From Pterois miles (Eukaryota; Chordata; Actinopteri; Perciformes; Scorpaenidae): a stretch of 64,000 bases of DNA. The notes under the pieces were generated by a model. The model saw only the letters and a program-made list of their open reading frames with translations. It ran no database searches and was not told where the DNA came from. Location of the stretch: the NCBI GenBank assembly GCA_947000775.1, contig CAMQGK010000008.1:4110001-4174000 (forward strand). The letters are read 5' to 3'. The position numbers and the translations under genes were made by a program. Below are positions 1-9,790 of the stretch, piece after piece; the first letter of the stretch is position 1, and each line of letters starts with the position of its first letter.

Positions 1-260
1 GAAAACTGTTTTACATGTCAACAAAGACCAGAACACGTGACAACTTTATCCACATTAAACTCACAGTATTTGACAGCTTTGTTGAATACTCAACTGTGAT
101 TGGTCAATTACAACGTTCTGCGGTCTGTTTCTACTTCATAGTGGACCGTTGCTATGTATAACAGACCGTTCCTATGAGCACAGATCTGATCGGACTCTCG
201 AACTCTGGCAGTTTGTGTCAAATTATTGATTTCTTAAGTAAGGAGCCATTTAATAAGCAT
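1..260. other. Left-edge DNA, no gene
   Basis: No coding region is seen. Two imperfect 13-bp direct repeats, GACCGTTGCTATG at 144-156 and GACCGTTCCTATG at 164-176, sit 20 bp apart just left of the palindrome at 261-396. The stretch and the palindrome probably belong to one dispersed fish repeat. That is recollection, since there is no second copy in this window. Confidence 0.4.
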
Positions 261-396
261 GATAATGTACGGCTAGCAGGTCATTATTGTGAATTAAAGC
301 CCTTCAGGGCTTCGCACCGGCGTCCATCCCGACGGGATGCCGTTTCGCCCTGTTGGGGTTTATTTCACAACAGTGACCAGCTCGCTGCACATTATC
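261..396. repeat. 136-bp imperfect palindrome (foldback element)
   Basis: The left arm begins GATAATGTACGGCTAGCAGG and the right arm, read on the minus strand, begins GATAATGTGCAGCGAGCTGG. The arms continue with TCATTATTGTGAA against TCACTGTTGTGAA and meet at CATCCCG/CGGGATG near 325-339. Almost the whole segment can fold into one long hairpin. It looks like a foldback or palindromic MITE. No protein is encoded. The hairpin is seen directly; assignment to a mobile family is inference. Confidence 0.75.
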
Positions 397-1376
397 CCTG
401 ACTTGGAGTATGGAAAATGGAGCCAAATGTTCCAGAAGTGGGCAGCATCCCTGGATGCTGTTGATTCCTGTGGAAGTATGACTCTGCAGTTTATAGGACC
501 GCACCTTGTCCTTTGTTTGTTTCTTATTTCCAGGGCTTTCTGTCAGAGTTGGCACACCAATGAGAGATAAATGAGGTGATTTAACGTGGCAGTCGGAGAT
601 AATAATGATGTCATTTTGGATGCAAGGAGCTCACATCTATGTATGGTGAGATGTGAACATTCCAATAAGCCGGATAAAAATAGTCTCATATGTGATGGAG
701 GGAGGGTGGTGGGGAGAGATAACACTAGCCAGCTGCTGTGGAGGGAAACTCGGCTCTTGTTAACCTAAAATATGCTGAATGCTTCATTCTTCAAACAAAC
801 TCACCCCTTTGATCATGTTGAGGTCCTTGGAAGTACAGAGCAACAATAGCAAACATGCTAATTTATTCCAAAGAAAAGGTTGAAGCATGTATTTACAATT
901 AAATGTGAATTACCGCGGGGAATACCAGCTTGCACTGACACACAATTCAATCCCTCTCTCAGATAAAACTACACTGTCCTCTGTGGCGGTTAAACATGAC
1001 CCGACCAAATCTGAAATAAGCAAGCGTTTCCCGTAATGGAACAAACAGACAAAGAGCCCCTTTGGTTTGCCTTTGTGGCCTTATCTGGCCTTGGCCAGCT
1101 CGAGGCGCATCATGGGGGACTGTGTGTGAGAGATCCAGTGTATCACATCTAGTGACTGCGGGGAGTCAGTATCGCACCAGATCTACAGGTCATTTACCAG
1201 GGTGGGCGGTTTCATTAGTCTTCTTTGCAACAATACTCGCTGATTGCCATCTTGTTTCGCGGTGATTTATAATTCCAGCCCCTCAGAGTTTGCAGAAATA
1301 CCTTAAGCAACTGCTCAAATAAGATAAGAGGGGTTCTTTATGTATGGTGTTGTCTGTGGTGTACATCAGAAAGAGG

Positions 1377-1378
<2 letters not shown>
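397..1378. other. Unassigned non-coding DNA
   Basis: Only short open frames of 60-83 codons on both strands occur here, and they overlap one another without codon-use or motif support. No repeat shared with the rest of the window was recognised. Confidence 0.5.

Positions 1379-1407
<29 letters not shown>
1379..1407. repeat. (GA)n microsatellite
   Basis: An uninterrupted GA dinucleotide run of about 14 units, likely length-variable. It makes artificial Arg-Glu and Ser-Leu runs in overlapping frames. Confidence 0.97.
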
Positions 1408-1410
<3 letters not shown>

Positions 1411-2213
1411 CCTCAGGGTGACGCGGTACTTTATTTTTTTGCAAGCATTTACAGTTTCTTGCCAGAGATGCGAGAACGCGAGAGGCTGTTGTTTTCTAAC
1501 TTCTGGAACAAACATTGGCTGCGAATGAATGAGACAGTTGTCAGGTTCAATTTGGTTAACACACGACGCTACGCCACCTTTAGAGGATTGCGGAGCATCG
1601 AGGAGAATAAAGCAAATCCGCAGACAAAAGGGTGTCATTTCAGAGGGAGAGATTGTGTCTTTTTATCACCACGCCATTTACATAAAACAGTACAACACCT
1701 CAAATAGCAAGATAGAAAGAGCAGGAGAGGCAGAGTCGTACAGTGAACATAAATAGACTGAACAATTAGGTGGACAAAAATAGGAAACTTTACAGCGGTA
1801 TAATGGTGTTAATTGGATACAGCAGAGAATGATGTGCACAGATTTAATCTTTTCAAAGAAATCCCATATCAGTAATTTTCACCTTGACGCAGTGCAGTTA
1901 ACAATATAACATACAGAAGCACAAAAGACAAGACGGATAAATCTTTACGATGAGGTTGTTTTAATAAACTTTTTTTTTTAAATTTGATATGCAGTTAACC
2001 TCAAGCTGCTCTACCTTTACACTATGACAGTCACTGTGAGAGCAAAGAGGCATGAATTATGCACAGGGATTTTTATTACTGCTGCAAAACAGTCACTGGG
2101 CCATGCATTGTCTCCCAGATTAACACTGGCACTGCTCGTGTGGGTGCAAATGGACCCATTCAATGCAATTCAGCTGTAGCTGAAGGTCTGTAGTACATTA
2201 ACTACATATCACA
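1408..2213. other. Unassigned non-coding DNA
   Basis: No gene, repeat family or strong motif was recognised. Frames of up to 90 codons are adjacent to or run through the GA repeat and are treated as chance. Confidence 0.5.
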
Positions 2214-3034
2214 TACGGCTGGGACGATACACCTATCTCTAGATTTGATATTATCACGATATCTGAGTGCCGATTCTATATGTGTTGCGATTTTCAGGTA
2301 TTGTGGTTCAATATTAGGATCTATTGCAAATTTTGTTAACTTTTTTTCACACTTCACTGTGGGAAAAAGTTGAATCATACACGTCTAGGGACTTTTACTT
2401 TGAAAAATATCTAAATGAATACAGGCATTAATTACATTTTGTCCAGAAACTCAAAATTCAAAAAATATAGATTTCGCTCACAAATTAGCAGTATTTTCTA
2501 TTTAATTTATCAGGGACATGTAATGTTTTATACTAATAATCAAATTAATCTCATTTCTGTGTATGCATTTTGTATATACAGTTCCCTTTGTTAACACCTT
2601 AATTTGAAAACCGGACGCAGTCACACGTATTCTTCGGCTAACTTCACTTCACTTCATCAAGTTGGCTTGATTACACAGTACGATCTGATTTCCTGTACAT
2701 GACAGGGCTGATGTCTAGCTAGTAAAACCCAAAGTGTTCCCATACTTGACAGTATGTAGTGTTTACCATGTTGGATTTAAACTGAGGGTGCAGGTCGTAT
2801 CCATGCAGCCTCTCCGCTGTTTTCCACTTTCTTTTTCAGCCTCCTGGGGCTGACCGTGTTGTTTTGGTTGCCAGATACGTAACTGATATGACGTCGAATT
2901 ACTCAGACTACAACAATAAATGGGGTAACTTCTTTCTACCTCCCCATAGACTCAAATGAGGCAAATATATTGATTCTGACATTTAAAAAAAAATCTATTA
3001 CAAAATCATTAAAAAACAGGTTTTCCCACCCCTA
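2214..3034 (+). mobile_element. DNA-transposon-like repeat R1, copy 1 (hAT-like ends)
   Basis: The left end, TACGGCTGGGACGATAC, and the right end, TTTTCCCACCCCTA, form decayed inverted termini of the type TAGGGCTGGGACGA. Internally it shares long blocks with 36718-37394, for example CAGGGACTTTTACTT-like text near 2387-2400, ATGTAATGTTTTATACTA near 2519-2536 and the block around TGCATTTTGTATATAC near 2566. The two copies stay alignable for roughly 650 bp. No transposase frame is present, so this is a non-autonomous or internally deleted element. The short termini fit the hAT superfamily, but this is not proven. A loose direct repeat (2202-2222 against 3039-3059) flanks it and may be a coincidence. 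Confidence 0.7.
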
Positions 3035-3640
3035 TAAACTCCATATTACATACAGCCAGGGTCTCAAACTGCCACCAGAGAGCTATTTATTAAATGCTTT
3101 ACAATGAGTTTGGCTCTCAGCAACCACAACACCAGCTCCAACTCAAAATCTCTATCTTTAATACACAGCACTGTGCACCCACACTGCACAGAATATAGCC
3201 TATGTGTTTGTGCATATTTCTCTCTCAATTCAGTTCAATTATTGGCACGACCATATTGAAACACAGGGTTGCCAACGCACACCATACAAAGACACAAACA
3301 GGGAAAAGGCACAGTTTCCAAGATGCAAACAGCAACACACCATGTCAACATCACATTGCAAAAACCTTGTCAACAATATGCAAATCCAATGCAAAAGCAG
3401 CACGTACAGGAGGCTGAACAACAACTGATGGATATCAGCAACACTACGGAAACAACAGCAGCGTGTGGCGGTGTGTCAATATCTCTCTCAGACACACCCA
3501 CTGCACTGAACGCGTCAATAGAACATCTCTGAAAAAGACCGCACACTCCGCTCCTAATTCAGGGACCCAAACTCATTCGACATTTTGCGTAATAAGCATG
3601 AAAGTCTGGCTTCATAAAGTGAATTAAACGCATGGCTTAC
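3035..3640. other. Unassigned non-coding DNA, possible old LINE 3' debris
   Basis: No gene is recognised. The stretch near 3228-3330 (TTCAATTATTGGCACGACC, then CA-rich text) resembles 3' ends of fish L2-type LINEs from memory, with no in-window copy to support it. Open frames of 60-87 codons at 3202-3532 overlap in three frames and are treated as chance. Confidence 0.3.
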
Positions 3641-3935
3641 CTTTAGAGGAGTTGCAGGCGGTGGGTTAACCACTAGCTGAACCAACAGGGCCTTTCTTTT
3701 GTGGAGCGTTGCGCGTCTGTTGTCCGAAAATATGTCCCTTGGAGCGGAGAATGACTTGTGGCATCTCTCACTCCGTAGACACAATGTTAAACAGCTGTGT
3801 CCTAACCTTATTAAGCTCCACGTCACAGCGGAGTTTCCCTACACAAGCTGCTGCACTAGCAAAGTCGTTTAAACTTGTAATTAGTCCGTGTCCTCTCTCT
3901 GTAGACGCTTGTTAGCTGCGCATCTATCCTGTCCG
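3641..3935 (-). other. Candidate minus-strand first exon with splice donor
   Basis: On the minus strand the sequence reads CCTCTAAAG followed by GTAAGCC at 3635-3640, a good match to a vertebrate 5' splice site. Upstream on that strand (higher coordinates) the DNA is CpG-rich and reaches a perfect ETS motif CCGGAAGT at 3938-3945. That is the arrangement of a CpG-island first exon. Several ATGs occur, but none starts a long frame crossing the donor with recognisable protein similarity, so the exon would be untranslated or nearly so. No partner exon was identified at lower coordinates. It could equally be a chance donor in GC-rich DNA. Confidence 0.3.
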
Positions 3936-4400
3936 AGACTTCCGGGTGGCGCCAGATAGCAAAAACAAAAACGGCCTTGACACTGTATTGCAGCCATACG
4001 AGGCAAATAAACGCGTCCTAACGCAAAAAATGCCCGCTGAGTACTGTTGTAAAACGGTTTGGTTGGTCTGGAGGGCCTCCACGTGGTGTCCTCCACAGCT
4101 ACAGCTCCTAACCTAGTAGCCTTCATTAGCAGCTCGGCTCTTGCTCTTCCAAGATGGCGGTGCTGGACGCATTTGCTCCCTCGTCCGTTGTTTTAGGAGA
4201 AAGAGGCCTCGAAGAAGCAGCGCCGTCTATTTTCTCTCATTGCATCCACTTCAAAATGCAGTTTTGTGAGCTTGCTGTGAGAAAACATCAGCGCCATCCG
4301 CTGCTGACTACGGACACGTGGTAACGCGGCTGCGCGCTCAACTTGACGTAATGACGTCATAGGTGAAAGGCCACGCACCAGACTCGCGTCTTTCACTGTG
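3690..4400. promoter_or_regulatory. CpG-rich promoter-like region with ETS, YY1 and CRE motifs
   Basis: This is the most CpG-dense segment of the window. It holds an ETS site CCGGAAGT (minus strand, 3938-3945), a YY1-type AAGATGGCGG (plus, 4151-4160), an E-box CACGTG near 4315-4320 and a perfect palindromic CRE TGACGTCA (4352-4359) beside a half-site TGACGTAA. The YY1 motif overlaps an ATG at 4153, as in many housekeeping genes. That ATG opens a 56-codon frame, MAVLDAFAPSSVVLGERGLE and onward, ending at 4323, with no recognised similarity. Together with the donor-like site at 3635-3641, this suggests a bidirectional or minus-strand promoter. Motifs are seen directly; activity is inference. 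Confidence 0.45.
4352..4359. promoter_or_regulatory. Palindromic CRE (TGACGTCA)
   Basis: An exact full CREB/ATF palindrome, preceded 8 bp earlier by TGACGTAA. It lies at the right edge of the CpG-rich segment. Binding is not shown by sequence alone. Confidence 0.5.
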
Positions 4401-4752
4401 TTTGGTTTCTACAATAATAAAGAATTTTATATAATGAATTTGATCATAATGTTAACCCTAATTTATAAGACTGGAGAATTAAACAAAACTACATAAAAAA
4501 ATATTTATCTAAAACAAAAAATAAAGCTGCACAAACAATTTATGCGTGCTCTTTGTTGAATGTTTTTTTATTTAAAAGATTCCCCTGGCTCTGACTTTGT
4601 CTGTATTAATCGTCGCAATGCATGCTGGTTAGATTTTTTTTTTCCAAAAAAATGTGTTTATATCTTTCAATTTCACAGAATAATGAACATACAAATACAA
4701 ATAAAAAAGCACAATTACAGACAAATGAAAAAATACAATATACATAAAATGA

Positions 4753-4787
<35 letters not shown>
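4753..4787. repeat. (AAT)n microsatellite
   Basis: About 11-12 AAT units, located within the 3' UTR of the L1 fragment, where it may have grown from an A-rich seed. Confidence 0.95.
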
Positions 4788-4905
4788 GTAAAATAAAATA
4801 TAACAGGGGCTGGTATTAATACAATAATGTTTGATAAATTCATTAAAATGGGAGCACAAATCCAACATTTTGACAGCTTTTGGATTTTTAGATCAGGAGA
4901 CTGAC

Positions 4906-5220
4906 CTAATATGTAACTTTGAAAGCTATGAAATGTGGTTCGGTTTTTGAAGATTTACACTTATGAATATAGAATTTCCCTATATATGAAACCAGATAAA
5001 TAAAAAAATATCTTGCATGATATTTGCTGTCAAAGGATAAAAAGCCAAAGACACATTTTCTAAGTCCAAAAACAGAGAGAATATCTTGTGAAATAAAACT
5101 GTTAATATCTTGCCACAGTCTGCGGGAAAGATCACATTTCCAGAACAGATGGACAACAGTTTCAATGTGACCATCATGGAAATCCCAACTTAGATCAATA
5201 TCATTTTTGAATTTAATAAA
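4906..5220 (-). pseudogene. L1 ORF2 C-terminal fragment
   Basis: The minus-strand frame contains ETVVHLFWKCDLSRRLW, followed by IGKFYIHKCKS near the end. This matches the pattern of the ORF2 C-terminal region of vertebrate L1 elements, in which a Cys-rich segment with HLFWxC and a downstream (G/A)KFxIHKCK motif closes the protein. Only about 100 residues remain of a protein that normally exceeds 1,100 and carries endonuclease and reverse transcriptase. The fragment cannot be active. The frame is open through this stretch and ends near the expected natural C-terminus. Family assignment rests on remembered motif patterns rather than a search. Confidence 0.75.
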
Positions 5221-5262
5221 AAAACAAAAAAAAGACATTACTAGGTAACAGCTGGTTAGATT

Positions 5263-6144
5263 CATGTCCGACTTGATCCTGACTTGCTCTGACGTCATGC
5301 ACACATGAGCGCCGATAACCCCACGAGAACGAGGCGGCCAAAGATTTTAGAGCCAGGTGCCTCAGTCGCTGTTCACTGACTGCAAACCCAGGGCATGATG
5401 GGAAACACCAGGTTGTCACCTCATCACAGAGCTGATTGGCTCTTAGTTTTGACAGCAAACAACACGTGTTGTAGAAAGTCCAAACTTTAAGTGTAACCGT
5501 AATATTCAATGCTAGATTGTAGCCTATTACTCTCATGTTGTGTGATGGTTTCATCTGTTAAAAAAACATCTTGTGTGGTTGATGATAATAATTATTAGAA
5601 TTATGATTATTTATAAGCACTTATCAAAACGAGTGCTCATTACAACATGCATTACAAGGCAGACCTAAAAATAATAATGGAATCAAATGCCAGACACACG
5701 CACATTTCCACATATATTTACAAATATAAATAATCAAAAAAATATAAGTAGCCGCCTGATTTCAGCAGCAGTTCATCTCAAACAAGCCTATTGACTCACT
5801 TTTTTGTATGTTCACTATATTTACAATAAAGAACTGACTGTAGAAAAAAAAACGCAAAATCAGTGCAAATATGACCAACAGGTTTTATTTGTTCTTACTA
5901 ATTTTAGCTGAATTGTTTTAACCTTTGATATGAGGAAATATTAATTAATAAAAGGTTGTCAACAAAGGCTTGGCCTGCTGCGGGTGGGCAAGGATCGCAA
6001 ATTTCCCCCATGACACCGACCCCGCTGCTGGTATTCTTTAATGTTGATGATTCCCCTGGTGAATAAAGATTTTTCTAGTTCATTCATAACTTAATGGGAA
6101 CTCTTTTATTTTAATGACAGTTTCTCAAATGTCCCTCAAGTTCG
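5263..6144. other. Unassigned AT-rich DNA
   Basis: No gene is recognised. Frames of up to 113 codons on the minus strand (5213-5554) run into the L1 boundary and show no domain. Confidence 0.5.
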
Positions 6145-6541
6145 GCACCAGTAAACACATTTCTCTGGTTTCCAGATGCAACAAATGGACTGATAACACA
6201 TAAACTAGATTTAATTTGACTTTTCCTCATGTATTCCTATGCGTCGGTTTCAATTCATTTATTTCAAATCATCGGAGAAACAGCCAGTACATACACTATT
6301 AGAAAAAATTAGAAATCCCATCAACAAAAAACACACATACATGCATACACATATTAACATGCAGAACTTAACCGGACTCACAATTCTGTTTAATTTTAAT
6401 AAGAATATCTCTAATTGTACTCAACTGCACCAGTAAACAAACACTTCAGGTTTCCAGATGCAACATATGAAAACATGCAAAAACAGTTTATATTGGCTTG
6501 ATTTAATCTATCATTGCTGTCAATTTTGTGTATTCTTATGA
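6145..6541 (+). repeat. Local direct duplication, two ~100-bp units
   Basis: Unit 1 (6145-6241) and unit 2 (6426-6540) both begin GCACCAGTAAACA, continue with GGTTTCCAGATGCAACA and GATTTAAT, and end TATTCYTATG. About 185 bp of unrelated sequence lies between them. This could be a local tandem duplication interrupted later, or two ends of one unknown element in the same orientation. Confidence 0.7.
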
Positions 6542-7310
6542 CAGCGTTCAACATGTTCATTCCGTGACAGGCAGCGAACTCATGAGATAATCATCAGGAG
6601 ACCATGTGGATCCTCATTATCGCCCTCGGATGTGCCTCTGGGGCCCTGAATCTCTCCCCATTCACTCAGTGTCAGACCTCTCAGGGGAGATTAGCAAAAG
6701 GCCCATCAATACCCGATCACATGCCACTCCCTCGTCCGCAGGTTGGCAGTGCGGTTACGCTGCCTCCCCTATTAACTTCGAGACATGTCTCGCCACGTTA
6801 GCTCACTACCTATGTGCTCAGCTCATTATGGTTATGTAGGCCAGCGAGGCTCTCATTCCCTCTCGCTCTGGCCCTCAGCTGTGTGCGGAGTCTGTCTGGA
6901 TGAAGAGTATAGCCCGGGGCATTTCTTTGGAGAGGGCTTCGTGTCTGCCTCGGCCTCTGCTTGATGACTGAAGAATGGACTGAGCACAATGTGTACTGCG
7001 ACTGAAGTGGACGCTAACTTCTATGTTATGGTCCGACTTTGCCCCCAAGACATGAAATTATCCTTTGATGAAAAACAAAGGGCATGAACCAAACCCCCCC
7101 AAGCCCTCAGAGACTTCACATTAACAGTAATTTGTGCTTCTCTTATCATGTCACACATGCTCTAACACAAGCATGAGTGCAGTAATAAAAATAGAAATGC
7201 ACAGTTTAAAAAGAGAATACAGTATTCAGAAAAGGTCTTTGTTAAATTGTAAAAAGCTGAAAGGGGAACTCATAGTCTTTTTACAGATTTTGGGGAGTAG
7301 GCCTACTACT
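6542..7310. other. Unassigned unique DNA
   Basis: A 65-codon frame at 6604-6801 starts MWILIIALGCASGA, which looks like a short signal peptide. It has no further domain, no splice or poly(A) support, and is overlapped by another open frame, so I do not call it a gene. The stretch has higher complexity than its surroundings and no repeat match. Confidence 0.4.
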
Positions 7311-7446
7311 ATGGAGGACTAAACCTGCCAAAATACAATACGACACACAGTTTTGAGGAGCTTCTCAACTCTGAAAACATTGCAATTTTGCATTTGCCTT
7401 CAATTTTTTGAACTGCCAGTATAAAACACTCTTCTCAGACGTGAAA

Positions 7447-7480
<34 letters not shown>

Positions 7481-7912
7481 AGTCGCTCTATGCACTCAAA
7501 CAAAACAAATGTAAAAAGAAAATGATATAAATAAATAAGCGGGAAAGTGCAAAAATGAAATCATGCTGAAATAAATGCGGAAATACAGAAATACTGTATA
7601 CAATACATACAATTTAATAATGAATAAATTAATTTAAAAATGTATTTAAAATAAATGCAAAATACATAAATAAATGTAAAAGCTTGTAAATAAATCAATC
7701 AAAAGAAAATTAAATACAACAGTAAATGGGGAAAGGGGAAGTAATACAAAGATAAATGAATAAAGAAGCAAATTACAACAGAAATATCAATTCATGTCAC
7801 ATTAATTAATGCCTACATTTACTTCTAATATTATTTTTGGTACATTTAATGGCGTATTTATCAAATCATTACTTAGTTATTAATTCTGATTTCGGCAGCT
7901 TTTGTCCTCCAT
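7311..7912. mobile_element. TIR element with A-rich centre (MITE)
   Basis: The ends are inverted repeats: ATGGAGGACTAAACCTGCC on the left and, read on the minus strand, ATGGAGGACAAAAGCTGCC on the right. They are flanked by direct ACTACT at 7305-7310 and 7913-7918, a plausible target-site duplication. The 600-bp interior is A-rich on the plus strand, with TAAATAAA-type runs and a 28-bp poly(A). It carries no protein frame, so it is non-autonomous. The superfamily is undetermined. Confidence 0.8.
7451..7478 (+). repeat. Poly(A) tract, 28 bp
   Basis: An uninterrupted run of A inside the TIR element at 7311-7912. Confidence 0.97.
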
Positions 7913-8412
7913 ACTACTGCATATGTGCAAACTAAGTTGCACATAAAAGCTTTTGTGGCTCCAGAGGGCACTGCGTGAAATATGATAAGTTGCCTCAAAT
8001 TGTGTCACTTGAGTCAGCGTCGGCTGAGGATGAAGACTACAAATTTGAAAATGAATTGTGGGTGTGGAGGTGGAAAGGAGTGACTTTACCAGACCTCTGC
8101 AACCTGCTCCTCATCTCTACTTGAGGCTAGCTAGCTATTAGCATAACACACTCTGTCAGCAGTCAAGTTGCATTGTGGGTAATGTAAGGAAGAGGCATGC
8201 GAGGAATAAAAAAGACAAACTCTCTGGTTGCGTTGGATTGAGTTTATGTATTTTTGTCCAAAGTTATAGGAGTGCTATGCTAAGTCGGTAGAGTACCCTT
8301 CTGAATGTAATTTGGCAACCACAGTTTGTTTGTAAACCACTTCAATGTAAGATAGTTTAGTTTTTAACATCAACACAAATGCATTATTTATGGAAAGGAT
8401 TAAGGCACAGCT
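7913..8412. other. Unassigned non-coding DNA
   Basis: No gene or in-window repeat was recognised. Confidence 0.5.
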
Positions 8413-8469
8413 GTGCTTTGAGCTAAATGCTAACAGCATGCCTACATACTCACAATGACAATGCTAAGC

Positions 8470-8810
8470 CAAGTCAAGTCAATTGTATCTGCAAATTGCA
8501 AATCACAAATTTGTCTCAGGGGGCTTCACAAAGTGTACAGCATATGACACCATCTGTCCTTCACAGTGCGACCCTCTCGTTGGAAGAAAGAAAGAGACCC
8601 ACTCAAATAAACCTTTAACTGGGAAAAAATGGAAGAAACCTCAGAGAGGGAGGGATTGCTCTTCCAGACGGATGTGTGCACAGAGTACCAACATAATGAA
8701 AAGACAACAAAGACAATCCATATGACAAAAATGGACACGTAATGTGAACATATATGAAGAAATGGATCCAGGATGATATCAAGCAGCTTCCAGGCGTTGC
8801 CAAACATCAA
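8470..8810. mobile_element. Dispersed fish repeat inside R5
   Basis: The segment starts AAGTCAAGTCAATTGTATC and contains CAAATTTGTCTCAGGGGGC, GGGAAAAAATGGAAGAAACC and GGATCCAGGATGAT. I recall these as landmarks of a common percomorph repeat. There is no second copy in the window, so the family call rests on memory. It separates two R5 pieces, which supports it being an insertion. Its class is not known to me. Confidence 0.45.
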
Positions 8811-9066
8811 GACTGAGCATCACGACCTCCTCTCCACCATGTAACCTAGAGAGAGGACAAGATGTTTTTAGTTCACAGCTGCTCTGCTGTATGTTTCCCG
8901 AACCAACAAGCCCCTTCGGACCAAACTGAATCGATAGAGAAGCTGAATATCCTGGAGCTGTGGTTTTCAAAGTGGGATCTGGGCACTAAACAGTACTAAA
9001 CACTAAAGGTTAAGTTGATGGGAATGTCATGATTTTGCAAATATGAGTCATACACAAAAGTACTGG

Positions 9067-9655
9067 AACGGTGGACCACCTCCGGATCTACAAAGTGAAG
9101 CCAATGCTGAAGTACCTTAAACTTGCATTCTTACTAATAGCCAGCAGGAGGCGACTCCTCTGGTTGCAAAAAAAAAGTCTGATTGTATAGAAGTCTATGA
9201 AAAAATGAGTGTACTTCTAACTTGATTTATTACCTCAGTAAACATTGTAAACATGAGTTTATTGTCTCAACCACTAGTGTCAAGTCATCAATACAGCACG
9301 ATGCTCATTTAGTAAATTATGGTCCCATTTAGAGTCAAAGCAGGGTGTTTTAGGGCGTGGCTACCTTGTGACTGACAGGTCGCTACCACGGCGCTATCTG
9401 GCGTGGATGTTGTCTGTGTTTTTGTCTTTCGATGAAAGCTTTCAAAATGTGTTTTCAGTTCATGAATGTTAATTAAAACCTTTCTGGGCGCCTGAAAATG
9501 TCTTATTTTGCGTTCGGTTGTATAGAGCTCCACCCTCTGGTGTGACTTCTGGTTGCAAAAAAACAAGATGGCGACAGCTAAAATGCCGAACTTGAGACTT
9601 TAAAATGACAGCCCTGCATCATCCTGATTATGTCCACTTCTGATACACAGTCTAT
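9067..9655 (+). mobile_element. Repeat R3, near full-length copy inserted in R5
   Basis: R3 starts AAAGTGAAGCCAATGC (9092) and runs to ACACAGTCTATG (9655). Its 5' part matches 63135-63390 and its 3' part matches 47184-47492 in inverted orientation, so the window itself defines the family. The flanking R5 pieces resume directly on either side, and near-identical GTACTGG (9060-9066) and GTATTGG (9656-9662) may be target-site duplications. No protein is encoded. The superfamily is unknown. Confidence 0.7.
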
Positions 9656-9790
9656 GTATTGGGTAAAGTGACCTGATGATGACGCTACATGAAAAGTCAG
9701 GCGATCACCAGAGATCATCCTTAGGGGCACCTGGATGTCTGCACCAAACTTCATGGCAATCCATCCAGTAGTTGTTGAGATAATTCAGTC

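Larger units (their letters stand above)
4636..5250 (-). mobile_element. 5'-truncated L1-type LINE insertion with 12-bp TSD
   Basis: The insertion is bounded by perfect 12-bp direct repeats GCTGGTTAGATT at 4624-4635 and 5251-5262. On the minus strand it starts inside ORF2, ends the frame at about 4906, continues through an AT-rich 3' UTR and finishes in an A-run (the T-run at 4634-4643). These are the marks of target-primed reverse transcription: 5' truncation, 3' poly(A) and a target-site duplication. An (AAT)n microsatellite has grown inside the 3' UTR. The intact TSD suggests a fairly recent insertion compared with most repeats here. Confidence 0.85.
8413..9790 (-). mobile_element. Repeat R5, interrupted copy
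   Basis: R5 is a family whose plus orientation contains AACTATTGGATGGATTGCC and later multiple TTAGCATGCTAACATGC motifs. Here it runs on the minus strand in three pieces: 8413-8468 (GAGCTAAATGCTAAC), about 8979-9063 (GGGAATGTCATGATTTTGC) and 9665-9790 (TCATGGCAATCCATCCAG). The gaps are filled by other repeats (8470-8810 and 9067-9655), so this copy predates them. Other copies lie at 17480-18330, 22108-23141 and 44128-44214. No coding capacity is seen. Confidence 0.65.

Noticed and set aside
2202..3059. 21-bp imperfect direct repeats flanking R1 copy 1 as a target-site duplication
   Set aside because: Too long and only about three quarters identical; hAT-like elements make 8-bp duplications.
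4153..4323. 56-codon frame starting at the YY1-motif ATG
   Set aside because: Attractive position but no recognised similarity and no clear in-frame splice donor; kept only as part of the promoter-like feature.
6604..6801. Short frame beginning MWILIIALGCASGA, signal-peptide-like
   Set aside because: Only 65 codons, no mature peptide motif, no cysteine pattern, overlapped by another frame.
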